Origin: Nissolia schottii
Lineage: Eukaryota; Streptophyta; Magnoliopsida; Fabales; Fabaceae
DNA length: 64,000 bases
Assembly: GCA_003254905.1 (NCBI GenBank)
Contig: QANU01086265.1
Span: 135,231-199,230 of the forward strand
Reading direction: 5' to 3'
In this document: positions 33,953 through 46,124 of the stretch, piece by piece
Layout: each line of letters begins with the position of its first letter
How positions within the stretch are numbered: position 1 is the first letter of the stretch
Translations under genes and position numbers: made by a program
The notes under the pieces: model-generated
The model's database searches: none
What the model saw: the letters and a program-made list of their open reading frames with translations, nothing else
What the model was told of the DNA's origin: nothing

Positions 33953-36804
33953 ATGACCACGGGAACTGAGTCTCGCGCCAATGAAATCGTTTCTCCCTCG
34001 GAAGCAGAGGTAGGAGCGTGTTTGTACTTACTGCATATTTATCATGTTAGGCTCAAAATGTGTGATCTGTTGAAACTAATCTCGGCTCTTGAATTTCCCT
34101 TTTTGATGCCTCTCTTCAATTTCCCAAACAAACCAATCACAGATTGAGAAGAGAAGGGCAGAGCAGAAGGCAATTGACGATTGGCTTCCCATCTCCTCTT
34201 CCAGGAGTGCAAAATGGTGGTACTCCACCTTTCACAACGTTACCGCCATGGTCGGCGCCGGCGTCCTGAGCCTTCCGTCTGCAATGTCTAACCTCGGATG
34301 GTATGCTCGGTCACCTCTAATTACAATCGCTGGACACAAAATCGAAGCGTTAATTCGCGCGTTTTTTTGCAGGGGCCCCGGTGTGGTTATCCTTGTGCTG
34401 TCGTGGATAACCACGCTGTACACGTTGTGGCAGATGGTGGAGATGCACGAGATGGTGCCCGGGAAGCGGTTCGACAGGTACCATGAGCTGGGGCAGCACG
34501 CGTTCGGGGAGAAGCTCGGGCTGTGGATCGTGGTGCCGCAGCAGCTGGTGGTTGAGGTTGGGGTGGACATCGTGTACATGGTCACCGGGGGGAGATCGCT
34601 GCAGAAGATTCACGACCTGCTGTGCAAGGATAGCTGCAAGCCGATGAAGACCAGCTATTTCATCATGATATTTGCCTCTGTTCACTTCGTGCTCTCGCAC
34701 CTTCCAAACTTCAACGCCATCTCCGGCATCTCCTTGGCTGCCGCAATCATGTCTTTGAGGTCAGCATCTCTCTTTATTGTGCCATAGTCTGACAAGAAAT
34801 TGTGTTCATAGATTCAGATACCCATTCCAGTGCCAAAGGGGGTTGGTACAAGTGGTAAGCGGCTTGGTATCGCTTAAGCAGATACTCATTTCAGTGCATG
34901 TAAAAATTATTGGATCTGGAGCCAGTCCAAGGCCTAAAACAGACTTTGTTTGAATTTCTGAGACTCCTTTGTTTTCTATCAGTTTTGTTCACGGTTGTTG
35001 CCCATCTAAATGTTTCCAATGTTCGGTGCCAATTTGAAGGATCTTGTTGAAATTTGAAATTGGTTGTTACCAAGTTGGTTGCTGAAAAACTGCATGAAAG
35101 GGGGAGCTTGTGAAATTATGGATCTTGCATAAGCTTAGGTTAGACAACACGGGGGGAGCTTGGTTGAATTAGTGCTTCTGTGTAGAACTCTGCGATCACT
35201 AATTCCTAATAATAATTTAAGGGTTGTTTTGAAGAATTGTTGTCAAGTGGTAATAATTTGTTGGTCCTTTATTCTTCATTAGCCTTCTTTAATGGTCTTT
35301 AGCACTAATTTTTCCAAATGATTTATACCACGAGATTTTTTCTCTTCTTTCGAGAATTTGTTTTATTACCAAAGTTCCTTACAATATATATTTTTTAATT
35401 TGAAATATTTAATTAAATGCAAAAATATGGTTTTATGTTAAAAATCATACAAAATTTAAATTTATCTGACGTAATTGCACAGATTAGATTATTTAGCATA
35501 CGGGCTAAATTTTTAATTTCATATCTATAAAATTAAATTTTGAATGAATCAGTTTGGGTGTGTTCCTCTTTTCACATGGTTTGTTTCAAACCAACTTGAT
35601 GAATGAAAGCATGCATGCATGTGTGGGATATGAATCTTGTGCAGCTACTCAACCATTGCATGGGCTGCTTCCGCGCACAGAGGAGTTGAAGAAAATGTGG
35701 TGTACGGCTACAAAGCCACCACAACGTCGGGAACCGTCTTGAGCTTCTTCAGCGCTTTAGGTGATGTTGCTTTCGCATATGCCGGACACAATGTGGTGTT
35801 GGAGATTCAAGCAACAATCCCTTCTTCCCCAGAGAAGCCATCTAAGGGCCCCATGTGGAGGGGAGTGCTGGTTGCCTACATAATTGTAGCCTTGTGCTAC
35901 TTCCCTGTTGCTTTTGTTGGGTATTGGGTGTTTGGCAGCGATGTTGCCGACAACATCCTCGTCTCTCTGAACAAACCTACTTGGCTCATAGTAACGGCTA
36001 ACGCCTTTGTTGTCGTCCACGTTATAGGAAGCTACCAGGTGTGCACAAATATTAGCAGCTCATTTCCCAACCCATTTGAAAATTCCTCACTACAATCTTA
36101 ATGTAATAACTCGCATTTTTTTTATTTTGTTGTTCTATGCGTGTAGCTATATGCAATGCCAGTTTTTGACATGATTGAATCGGTAATGGTTAAACAACTG
36201 CGTTTCAAGCCAACTCGACTACTACGATTTGTTGTCCGCAATGTTTATGTCGGTAAGCACGCACAATCTCCCCTCTGCCACTTGTTTCAAGCGCCTTTGT
36301 GAAATCCACATTTATTTTGGTCTAATTTATGTTATATGGTTCGACTTGTTTCAGCATTCACAATGTTTTTGGGCATTACGTTCCCATTCTTTGGCGCCCT
36401 GCTTGGTTTTTTTGGAGGATTTGCATTCGCTCCAACAACATACTTTGTAAGCCGCAGTGGCCCTTTTCTTTTCTGTTCTGTTCTGTTGAATCAATACTTA
36501 TGACTTCATGTCAGTGACTGGAAATTCTAACACAATGCCATTCTTTAGCTTCCGTGCATTATCTGGCTCACTATTTACAAACCAAAGAAGTTTAGCTTAT
36601 CTTGGATCATCAACTGGGTATGTCCAACTGCAACATATTTTCTTCTTGATGTATTTTACGCGGTGATTTTGAGATTGATTACCTACTTGTCTTCAATGTT
36701 TCCAGATCTGCATTATTCTTGGTCTCCTTTTGATGGTTTTGTCGCCTATTGGTGGACTCAGCCAAATCATACTCAATGCCAAAACCTTTGGGTTTTACCA
36801 ATGA
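33953..36804 (+). CDS. LHT1-like lysine/histidine (broad amino acid) transporter, copy 2
   Basis: A second proton-coupled AAAP-family amino-acid transporter. Eight exons: 33953-34009, 34143-34300, 34373-34759, 35645-36038, 36147-36252, 36355-36446, 36549-36617, 36706-36804. Frames close on TGA after 453 residues. Exons 4 to 8 have the same lengths and phases as in the first copy (394, 106, 92, 69, 99). Markers: [73 protein letters not shown] and LSPIGGL. The N-terminus ([19 protein letters not shown]) differs from copy 1. ATG 33953 is chosen because the longer frame upstream would need a TTG start. Introns are far shorter than in copy 1. No lesion is seen. Whether it is LHT1 or another LHT subgroup needs a tree. 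Confidence 0.93.
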
Positions 36805-37640
36805 ATTCTTGCAGCCCAAGAATAACCTGGACCTTTTAATATCCCTCAATAACTGAAGTGCTTGAAGTTATTTTTCAGGCAAGAAGTTGAAAGTACACTC
36901 TTAATATAAATAAATATGTAAGCATGCATGAATGAAGATAGATAATATGCTTGGGTATATCCAGCTTGTTCAAACGTGGTTAAATGTAAAAAATGGCTAA
37001 ACTGACTCATTTTTATAAATAGACAACCAAATTTAATGCTTTTAAAAATACGGGACCAAAATGATTAATTGGTATAACTATGAGACTAAGAGAGGGTTTT
37101 ATCCCATAAAAGAGGTGGTAGAGCCATTTGAAAACAAGATTAATTTTCACTAGGCATATTTTCTAAAATTTGAAAATCCGAAAACGAAAACAATAAATGA
37201 AAATAGAAAATGAAAGCGCAAACCATACCATTTTAATGAATGCTTGTGTTTTCCATTGGTCACTCCATGCTATCCCTCTTCTGCTTTTCCCTCCCATCTT
37301 GTGCTAATAATTTTCAGCAACAATCCCAACAAAGAAAATAACAAACATTGATAGCAATCCGATATTTTAGGTCATGTAACAAAATAATGGAGAGTTGGTT
37401 TTGTATTTGTTACTTCATTTTGATACCTTAATTATATGACCAATTAGTACAATGGAAGAGTTTATTTTGTATCTTCTTTCTATTGAGTATTGATGCAACA
37501 ATTGGAGGGGGAAAAAAAAATAAAGATATACTAATTGTGGTAAGTTTTTTTTAGGTACAAAAAATTATACTATGAACTAATGAAAATTAAATACATGAAA
37601 ATATCCTCTAGAATCGTCACAAATGATTAATTAGAGAGTT
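36805..37640. other. LHT copy 2 3' UTR and flank, no gene
   Basis: Non-coding, AT-rich sequence following the stop codon. Nothing further is supported. Confidence 0.5.
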
Positions 37641-37810
37641 ACAAAATGTAGCTTTTGATGCATGATCTCGTTGGTAATGCCCCAAAAAGTCATCAGCAGA
37701 GTACAAGGGACCTATGTCCCTTGGTTTACAAAATGTAACTTTTGAGGCATGATCTCATTGGTAATGCCCTAGAAAGTCATCATCCGAGCACAAGGGACCT
37801 ATGTCCCTTG
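37641..37810. repeat. Two-copy tandem repeat (87 bp) with hairpin word
   Basis: ACAAAATGTA starts both copies at 37641 and 37728. Each copy ends in CAAGGGACCTATGTCCCTTG, an 8-bp perfect stem with a four-base loop. The copies differ at several positions. Confidence 0.85.
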
Positions 37811-39000
37811 GGAAACCTCACAGGAATGTTTTTTCGTTAAAATATGCATACGAAACTTTAACTAATACAAATAAAATAACACAGTTTTTGAATAAAAACC
37901 TACATAAATTAATATGTAAAAATTCTTTTACAACTTTCTCTTGTTAAACATAAACTAAATACAAGGAAGCTATGTGACTAGTCCGAAGATCATGCCTGTG
38001 TACAATTAGAGTACTTTAGACTCTAGCATGAAAACAATTCAAATCTAAATAGGACTCCTAATGACTAGCCTCACCACGAGGTGACTGCTTATTCACCATC
38101 TGACGCCATTGCAACTAAATGTAAGAACCACAAATGCATCAGACTGAATCTGCGTCATTCTTTGTATAAGAAAGGAAAGATGATCGGTGATCTTGGGGAA
38201 GACTCAGTGAACAACGGCACCCATGTGTACATAGGACAATTATTCTTTTTTTCCCCTTTTTTTATCCTTTTTTTTGAAAAATGAACTTAAATAAGTAGGA
38301 ATTGCATAAATGAAAATAGATAAATAGGAATTTTTCTATAAACTTGCTACTAATATCAAATGATGTGAAAACCCCAAGAATATATTGATCCCGAAACTCC
38401 AACACACGCTTTGACATAGAGAAAGAAATGAGATAAACATTCTCCCTACTAAACCTGTAAGGAACCTACCCTTATAAACTTAGATAATTGGGATAGAAAC
38501 AAAAAATTGAAGAAATACCACCAAAGAAATCACGCCTTAGATGAGATAACTCAATTTCCTAATGTAACAAGTTAAGTGAATTACTCACTTTGCACACAAA
38601 GAGATCACCCCTTTGCAAGGTTTTCTAAAGAAAACACTATTTGAAATTATATTTCATCAAAAGTTGTGATTACATTATTTGATTGATGTATTTATAGGCT
38701 AAACTACACTTATTGTGAGCATTGGAATTATCTTAACTACACATATTCCAAGCATTGGAATTCACATTCCGCACTGTCCAAGCTTCCACCATCCAAAATG
38801 TGGGTTTCACATGGGCTAATTGCATATTCAATCCAATCGTGCACTCTGGTGTTGTATTGTCCAATTTATTTATTACTTTTGCCCCCTATGCATGTATCAC
38901 ACATGCAATAATGCTATGTGTACAACGAAAAAATATCCATCGTACAGTCATCACAGCTATGTATGCCATACACCGAGACAAATGCATAAGCAAACATTTC
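37811..39000. other. Intergenic, no gene recognised
   Basis: The open frames at 38081-38284 and 38755-39033 show no family motif. The region is AT-rich and probably decayed repeat sequence. Confidence 0.4.
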
Positions 39001-39570
39001 AAAATAGATGAACAAACATTACAAAATCAATGAACAAACATTTTCGAATATGGAAGCAAAATAAAACAGGACCTGAGTCCCATTAAATTGCAAAACATAA
39101 AATGGGACCCGCACTAATTAAATTAAATAACAAAAAATAAATTTCCCACTCTTTCTACTGCTCCTCACTCATTCTCTCTCATAAACAAACATTAGAGCAC
39201 AAAAAAATAAACATTACAACACTAAAAAATAAACATTACATCACTCATAAGCAAATATTACACCATACAGAAATGAAGAAGTAAATAAACATTACAACAC
39301 TCATAAACCAACATTAAACCACATATAAACATTATGTCACACTAAAACATTACATTACAAAGAAAAAAGCATTATAGCAATTAGAAATAAACATCACAAA
39401 ACTCATAAACAAACATTACAACACACATAAGCAAACATTACAGCATACAGAAACAAACATTACATCACACAGAAATGAAGAAGTAAATAAATATTACAAC
39501 ACACATAAGCAAACATTACACCATACATAAACAAACATTACACCTCACTGAAACATTATAAAACATAGAG
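39001..39570. repeat. AAACATTAC-rich simple tandem tract
   Basis: The word AAACATTA or its close variants recurs roughly every 15-25 bases, linked by CACATAA, CTCATAA or CAGAAAT-type spacers. It is an irregular minisatellite, densest from 39190 to 39560. The same AAACATT core is frequent in the 267-bp array at 27188-28370. Confidence 0.75.
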
Positions 39571-41227
39571 AACAACTTAGATCAGATAAGAATATCCTTG
39601 TCCATGCTCTCTATAACATCTTAAAATAAAGAAAACGAAGACGGACTAAAAAATGGTGAAAATGAAGAAGCATAAAGAAACAAAAAAAAAAATGGAGAAG
39701 AAAAGAGGCACAAAGAGAAAGAAAGAGAAAAAAAAAATGAAAAATAAACAGAGGTTACATATGAAAAATTTTGAGCGAAAATGAAGGGAGAGTAGGGAAG
39801 GAAATGGAAAAAATGAAAAAGAAGGAGAGTTGGAGAAAGGAAAGAGAAAATAAATATTTAATGTGGTTATATAAAGTTCTCTATATATTTTTTTTTTTTC
39901 AGTACACAGAATTTCTAATCCACATGTTAGATGTTGTGTATCTCATGAAGACCCATGTATACCCACTCCGTGAGCACCCACTGCCATCCCTGAGATGCCA
40001 AGTGAGAAGGAATAAGGCGAAATTCAGAGTGAAAACGTTTAATTGAGTCTACATCATTTGTATAAATTCAAACAATGATTCCTCGTGCAATTTCCTTTAA
40101 GGATCAATTTGGTTTAGAAGTTTCTATACAGTTTTGCTAATAAATCTAATTCATAAATTTCTCTACCGAAAACCAAACTGACGCTTAACATATTAAAAAA
40201 TTTTCACCTTTCTTTATTTGAAAAAGTATAGGGTGGAGGGTCTTCACGATCCTCCAATCATAATTTCCGAACATCCACTTCTCTTGTTTACACGAATGAA
40301 TGTGACATGTTTGACTGTCTTTTTCCGCCTGAAATTTCATATCTTGCAAGTTTCAGCCTTCACAATGTTTGGCACCCCTTTATGGTCTTGGATATTTCGG
40401 ATGATTTTTTTATATCCAACGCCGTACATTCTCCTTACAATTAAGGGAAACAGTTTACAGTAGGAGTTTCAGGTTTTCAATGCTGCATTACACTTGGAAT
40501 CTTCCCAGTGATTCCAACTTTGGGCGTCAAATACATTCGACTTGGGCAGAAGATTTGTAGCAGCGACTCCTGGATTTCTCTACACAGCAAACTTGCTACA
40601 CACGTAGCACCGGTAGATAAAATTCCAACCGTTATGCATGCATCTACACAAACATGTCTAACCACTACGAAAGGCAAAGCCAAAGGTTCAGTCTACGAAA
40701 AGCTCAAGCTCCCAAGAGCAAATGAATGAGAGCTCAACCACGGCTTCAACCCTTCATCATGCCTCAACGCAAAATCTTACAACATAGTAAAGTAATCTGC
40801 TTAACAAGCGCCAAATCTAAACAGCTGCAATGTAAAGTGCACAAAAGTCCTAATACAAAAATCACTTTCATATCCTAAACCATATCAGAGGCAGATGGTG
40901 GAGACAGCGGAGGAGGAAGGGGAAATCTAGGGATATTGAAAAAACTAAAAACTCTGATTATCAGTAGTGAATTGGATTCATTACCCATAAAAGCGAACAA
41001 GTCCAAACCCACCACAATCAATCCATCTCATTAATTAAGCAACATAAATCCACCACATGATGGCTAAAAAGCATAATAATAGCTCAGGGACACAAAGCAA
41101 AGTTTAATAACTCTTTTTTCACTTGAATCAACAGTTTAGGATTATTATTAAGATAATCCCTGACAATAGATGCCCAAACGCCAAAAAGAAGACCCCCTAA
41201 TTCTAGATTCTTACAATCCCTAACTCA
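39571..41227. other. Intergenic, two short unassigned open frames
   Basis: Purine-rich sequence (39600-39850) is followed by ordinary intergenic DNA. Open frames at 40508-40729 (+) and 40477-40683 (-) overlap on opposite strands; neither matches a family I know, and the + one starts with GTG. From about 40800 the sequence is probably the 3' UTR and flank of the TLC gene. Confidence 0.4.
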
Positions 41228-41971
41228 CTATCTAATTTTCTCCTCTAATTTCCTTGTCCTATCCCGATAGAGCTCAACCCAGAGATTGCAAATCCACAAT
41301 ATGCTGACGCCAATTGCCATGACCACAACCACAATCCAAGAAACCCAAACCCACCTCGGAATGAGACCGTCCGCACGCCCACCCGCGTAGAACGCAACCA
41401 TCTCGTACACCAAACAGGGCCCGGCGACGCCCCTCACCACCGAATACAGCGCGTAGAACGGCGGGGACAGGGCCCCGTACACCCTGGCGGCGAAGGGGTC
41501 CTCCCTCCGGCGCGCCCCGGCGAGGGTCCACACGTTCTGGCACGCGCTGGTGGCCTCTGCGAGGGCCAGGAGGAAGAGGACGGCGAAGGCGCCGCGCGAG
41601 ACCACGTGGCGGCACGTGAAGATCACGAAGAGCGTGGCCAGGTGGTGCGCGATGAAGAGCACGTCCCCGGGGAAGAACGCGAGGTAGTGGAGGAGATCGG
41701 TGAGGGAGTAGGCGATGCTGTAGTCGAGGACCAGCCTCTGGAAGGCGGTGTTCTCCGCCGCGAAGCCGCGGTTGGGGTCGGCGAGGATGGCGGCGGAGGC
41801 GAAGATTGCGGCGGGGGTGCCGTGGAAGAGGGAAATCAGGCAGCTGGAGCATTCGGGTCGGATCTTAGGGCTCCAGGTCCGGAAAACGACGAGGTAGCCA
41901 AAGAGGTAGATGGAGAGGAACACGAGGAAAAACAGGACGACGGCGCAGGACCCTAACTCCGGCGCTGCCAT
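41228..41971 (-). CDS. TLC (TRAM/LAG1/CLN8) domain-containing membrane protein
   Basis: An intronless 247-residue multi-pass protein. TLC-fold proteins sit in the ER or other endomembranes; the best known make ceramides, but this short plant group has no settled biochemical role, so none is assigned. Seven or so hydrophobic segments are visible, starting at residues 8-32. The TLC signature is seen in DYSIAYSLTDLLHYL and the His pair in FIAHHLATLFVIFTC, followed by EATSACQNVW and a C-terminal WICNLWVELY. ATG 41971 is the first in frame, about 115 bases after a TATA word. The coding region is strikingly GC-rich compared with its AT-rich flanks, which also opens long antisense frames (41274-41852 -, 41606-41956 +) that I regard as shadows. 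Confidence 0.88.
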   Translation of the reverse strand: MAAPELGSCAVVLFFLVFLSIYLFGYLVVFRTWSPKIRPECSSCLISLFHGTPAAIFASAAILADPNRGFAAENTAFQRLVLDYSIAYSLTDLLHYLAFFPGDVLFIAHHLATLFVIFTCRHVVSRGAFAVLFLLALAEATSACQNVWTLAGARRREDPFAARVYGALSPPFYALYSVVRGVAGPCLVYEMVAFYAGGRADGLIPRWVWVSWIVVVVMAIGVSILWICNLWVELYRDRTRKLEEKIR

Positions 41972-42084
41972 TTCTCGCTGATTGAGAAACTCGACAGCGC
42001 GCGAGGGATCGGAGTGGGGTTTATGTTCTGATGGGGGGGAGGGATTGGAGAGTGTGTGAGTGAAGGCGCGAGAGATATTTGTGC

Positions 42085-42092
42085 CTTAAATA
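42085..42092 (-). promoter_or_regulatory. Probable TATA box of the TLC gene
   Basis: On the minus strand TATTTAAG lies about 115 bases before the start codon, in the expected position. Confidence 0.5.
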
Positions 42093-42099
42093 GTCGAGG

Positions 42100-43020
42100 G
42101 GCGGATTGAATTGGTGGCTCTAGGTAGGTTGGTTGGGGTTAAGAGGGAAACGTTGGATTTGAGATTCGAGTGTGGACGAATGGTGGTTGGGAAATAAGGG
42201 AGAGTGGGGGAGGAAAGTTGGAAGAATCGAGATTCGATGAATCCAGAGATGAAAGGATCACGATCCAAGTTGAGCAAGAGGAGGGTTGAGGAGCGTCATT
42301 CTGGACTTGTTTGTTTCTTCCTAGCCTCTCAACGCGAGAGTGAGTGTACAAGCATCCAATCTTGTGTTACTTGCAAGATTAGGTAGGTGTTTCTGAAACT
42401 TCAAATTTTAGATAGTTTTAAATAACTACGGTTCGTTAACTAACAAGATTATTCCTAGTTAGTTTCTCAGGTAAATTGCACGAATCGCTTTTAAAATTTG
42501 TCACAATTACACTTTGCTTTAAACTATATGTAAAGTTAGGTGGTTTCTCACATATTTTATGGAGGTAAATATTTCGTGTTACTTAATTTATAAATTTTTG
42601 ATAATTTTTAGAATTAAATTCATTAAATTTTACTATAATTTCATGATCTAATATGACATATTAATAAATTATATAATATAGTGTGATAAATTAATATTTT
42701 CAATGCAATATTTGTAGAGAGGTGCATCATAAGCTTCAATGGTCAACAAATTACTAAATCTCTTAAAAATTGACTATTTCAATGATTTGACTAATAAAAA
42801 GTTTATTACGATAATATAAACATGAAATGAAAATATATTTACGACAATTAGGTATGTCTTTAACTTAATTATTATTAGGATAAAGACTTAATTTATTACT
42901 AGGTATGTTTTAGAACGGTTTAGGAAATATGGTGTGGAATTAGTGTATAATAAGACGATTAAAGCAATTAAAATCATTAAGTTCACGCCCATTAATTATG
43001 TAACATGCGTGTAGGATTTG
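42100..43020. other. TLC promoter region and AT-rich spacer
   Basis: Open frames at 42086-42386 on both strands are unsupported. The remainder is AT-rich with no gene seen. Confidence 0.4.
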
Positions 43021-43033
43021 TGAAAAAATGATT

Positions 43034-43610
43034 CCGTCGAATAGATTTTGAATGCACGATAAATACTACGGGAACCGAGGAGTGATAAAGCCAAAAATTT
43101 TTGAGGGCGTCGACTACTTTTGTCAGGCCGTTACAACTATTCATCAATATATGTCAGAGCAAAACATTAAGTGTCCGTGTTCTTTAAGCAAGCGCTATAG
43201 GATATTGGATGTTGAAATGATTAGAATGCATCTGTACAAGAATGGGCTTCAGCAAGATTATTGAATATGGATTGACCACCGAGAGGTGGATGTTAATGGT
43301 GTCAATGAGTTCAGTAGGTTGCATTATGAAGGGGGAAGTGCAAGTCACACACATATTGAACAAGATGATGAAATAGAAAATTTTCAATTGAATAATAATG
43401 ATAGATTTGCAGAAATGGTTAACGATGCATTCGACGGTAATATGCTTGACGAAGAACCTAATACAGATGCTAAAAACTTTTATAGTTTATTAGAAGAAGC
43501 AAATACTCTGGTATGGGAAGAATCTGTCCATTCAAAATTATCTATGGCAGTTAGGATGTTGACTATGAAGTCAGAGGCTAATCAATCTGAGAGATCATTT
43601 GATCGATCAT
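43034..43610 (+). pseudogene. CACTA (En/Spm) TNP2-type transposase-associated remnant
   Basis: The first frame (43052-43263) has MHDKYYGNRGVIKP, FEGVDYFCQAV, KCPCSLSKRYRILD and IRMHLYKNGLQQDY. This is the pattern of the transposase-associated domain at the front of plant CACTA transposases, including the CPC motif and the HLY.NG block. The next frame continues with a W(I)-HREV piece, EMVNDAFDGNM, FYSLLEEANT and KLSMAVRMLTMKSEANQSER, which fits the region before the TNP2 core. A stop after QQDY and a TGA where Trp is expected just before MHDKYY show it is broken. The core transposase domain is absent. Confidence 0.75.
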
Positions 43611-43639
43611 AATATGGTGGCAAGTGCTCGAAAAGAGCC

Positions 43640-45446
43640 CTAAGATATAACTATTGGTGAAACCCCAAAAGTGGTTCAGGTACTTGAAAATGACAAAAAT
43701 TAAGAAATCTAGATGAGTTATGTCTTTATGAGAAATACGGAACCGATAGGAATCATATTGTTGTTGACAACATTGATGCACATAATGTTACTACTGAAAT
43801 AATAAACAAGATGAAGATCTCGCATAAACATCTGTCAAAGAATATAGACAAAAAAATTATTGGCCAATGTGGAAAGACGTAATTTATGTTAAAATCAACT
43901 TCACTTGAAAAATATGAAGTTTTTGGGATCTATAGTCAAGCACCGGAAGGTGTGAAGCTAGTAGGGGGTACAAATGAATTTTCGTTCAAAAATGAAATAG
44001 AAAGAGATGAGAAAGCATGACTTGCAGTACAAGGCTTTTCAGAAAACCTGGCATTGACTATATGGAGATATATTATTCGGTGGTGGATTTAATTTTATTC
44101 TAGTAGTTAATAAAGAAATTAGACATGCATCTATAAGCCTATTAATATGGTTCACTAGCTAGCAAAAATCAATAAAAATCCCTAAATGATTTAAAATAGT
44201 TGAAGCATATAGAATTTACTGGGAAAATTTATTCATTAAGGCTTCAACAATTCTTATATGGATTAAAATAAACATGGCGTATGTGGTTCAATCGCCTGAG
44301 TCAATACTTATTGAAATATGAGTATAAAAGTGATCTCGTTTACCCATGTATCTTTATAAAAGGGTTTGAATCTGACTTGTTATAATCACAATATAAGTTG
44401 ATGATTTAAGTATCATTGAATCTCTGGACAAAATTTTGTCTTCACTTACACATAAAGCATTTGACAAATAAAATATTTGTCTATCAGTCAACTTATATAG
44501 AGAAGAGTCTAAAATGAGTTTATATACATTGAGAACATCCATTAAGTACTCCAAATGATTGTGAGATTAGTTGATAAAGATCCATTAAGACCTTATGAAA
44601 ATGACAAGAAATTTCTTGTTATTAAAGCACCACAACTTAGTGCTATTGGAGCACTAATATATCTTGCTAATAATATGCCATTGAATATAGTTTTTAGTGT
44701 AAGCCAGTTAGTGAGATTTAGTTATTGTTTAACAAGAACATACTAGAATGATTTTCAGTATTTATTGTGATATCTTCGTAGATTTACTTTATTTATATGA
44801 ATCTTAATCACAATTTATTGGTTATGTAGCTACAACATTCTTTTTCTCATTTTTATACTTTGGCAGAATTCAGAAGTTATTAATTTACAAGTGGAAGCAT
44901 GACTAGATCATAGGGATCAACAAAGCAAATTTTTGCTGCTACCTTTTCAAATCATGCAGAAATTATTGTAATACATGAAGAGAAGGTTTGGACAAGAGAA
45001 ATCAATCAACATGTTCGAGTATCATGAAAAATGTTAATGCAAGTTGTTCTTCGTACCACTATGGCCACAGGTTTTGGACGCCTATTGGGTTGTTTCACTT
45101 CTCCTTCCTTGATGCCCAAAAATCGAAGGAGATGGACGTTGTGTGACCATTGTTACAAAAACTGCGTTACTATGTGTATGGATATATTACGGTGACAATT
45201 TCTACACCATCTTATTAGATGGATGTCCATAATTATCTTAAGAAGAGGAGCAATGATGTACTCTTTTTTCCTTTATCAAGGTTTTTATCCCATTGAGTTT
45301 TTTCCTTAATAAGACTTTTAACAAGCAGCTTGCACTATGAGTATGTTATACTTTTTTTTTTTCCTTCACTAAGATTTTTTTTCCGAATGGGTTTTTCTTA
45401 ATAAAGTTTTAACGAGGCATATCTTTGATGGACATCCAATGTGGAG
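43640..45446 (+). pseudogene. Decayed Ty1/copia pol (RT region to 3' end)
   Basis: In scattered frames: LDELCLYEKYGTDRNHIVVD, then QAPEGVKLVGG, LAVQGFS, a VDDLSIIESLDKI piece around the YVDD site, and MIVRLVDKDPLRPYEND with LSAIGALIYLANN and FSVSQLVRFSYCLTRTY (44555-44746). These are successive segments of a copia polyprotein, from the linker through RT to the start of RNase H. Many stops and frame changes make it clearly dead. It adjoins the CACTA remnant directly on the left and runs into an LTR-like end on the right. Confidence 0.75.
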
Positions 45447-45712
45447 TGTTATAAAATATTATTGGAAAGTGGATGTCTTTATCCTAATTTGGTTGGTATC
45501 CAATTTGATAGATATATCTTGATATGACAGAGATTTGATGTAATATTGTGTACTTCACATTTAGCCTATAAATAGTCATCTAAGTGTTCATTATACAACA
45601 CACATCTGTGAATAAAAATAATATGACTCTCTCAATTCTTTCTCTCTATCTTCTCTATTACTCTTCCCATCACTCTTTCTCATTAGTTTCATGACATAAT
45701 ATATTTTTTACA
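45447..45712 (+). mobile_element. 3' LTR of the decayed copia element
   Basis: It starts TGTTATAAAATATT after a short purine word (GTGGAG), contains a TATAAATAG box near 45571 and ends in TTTTTTACA at about 45712. The preceding TTTTTCCTT/CCCATTGAG words, repeated twice (45265-45405), are typical of the region before the 3' LTR in this copia group. The right end is approximate, and no matching 5' LTR was found. Confidence 0.55.
45571..45579 (+). promoter_or_regulatory. TATA box in the copia LTR
   Basis: TATAAATAG lies in the middle of the LTR-like segment, where a U3/R border is expected. Confidence 0.45.
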
Positions 45713-45719
45713 TACATCA

Positions 45720-46075
45720 AATTGACGTAATCCATATGTTGAAAATGTGCAAAAAATAAGAACTATTTGATCACATCCTTATTGATGTTCAATTTTTTTT
45801 TGAAATTTCACACATTATTTATATGATATTTAATTATAATTCAATAGTTAGATCAATAAAATTTAAATTTAATAAAAGTCATTAAGAGGTGTAACCCCCC
45901 CCCCCCCCACACACACAAGTTAGGATAAAGTTATACTGGTGTAACTTTAGAAAATTGTTACAATACTTAATAACTTTTTAATGACATAGTGCTTTGAAAA
46001 ATCAATCGTTGGATCGAAAGTTTATATCATAAAGATCATGTCTATAAATTTTTATATTATTCTATAATCGTTTTC

Positions 46076-46124
<49 letters not shown>

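Noticed and set aside
34840..34935. tRNA-like A-box word (TGGTACAAGTGGTAAG) in LHT copy 2 intron 3, possible SINE
   Set aside because: No B box, no poly-A or T-rich tail and no target duplication were found; too little to call.
40477..40729. Two overlapping short frames on opposite strands
   Set aside because: Neither shows a domain or conserved motif; the plus one starts with GTG.
41274..41956. Long alternative frames over the TLC gene on both strands
   Set aside because: They are Arg/Pro/Gly- or Glu/Val-rich shadows caused by high GC in the true frame.
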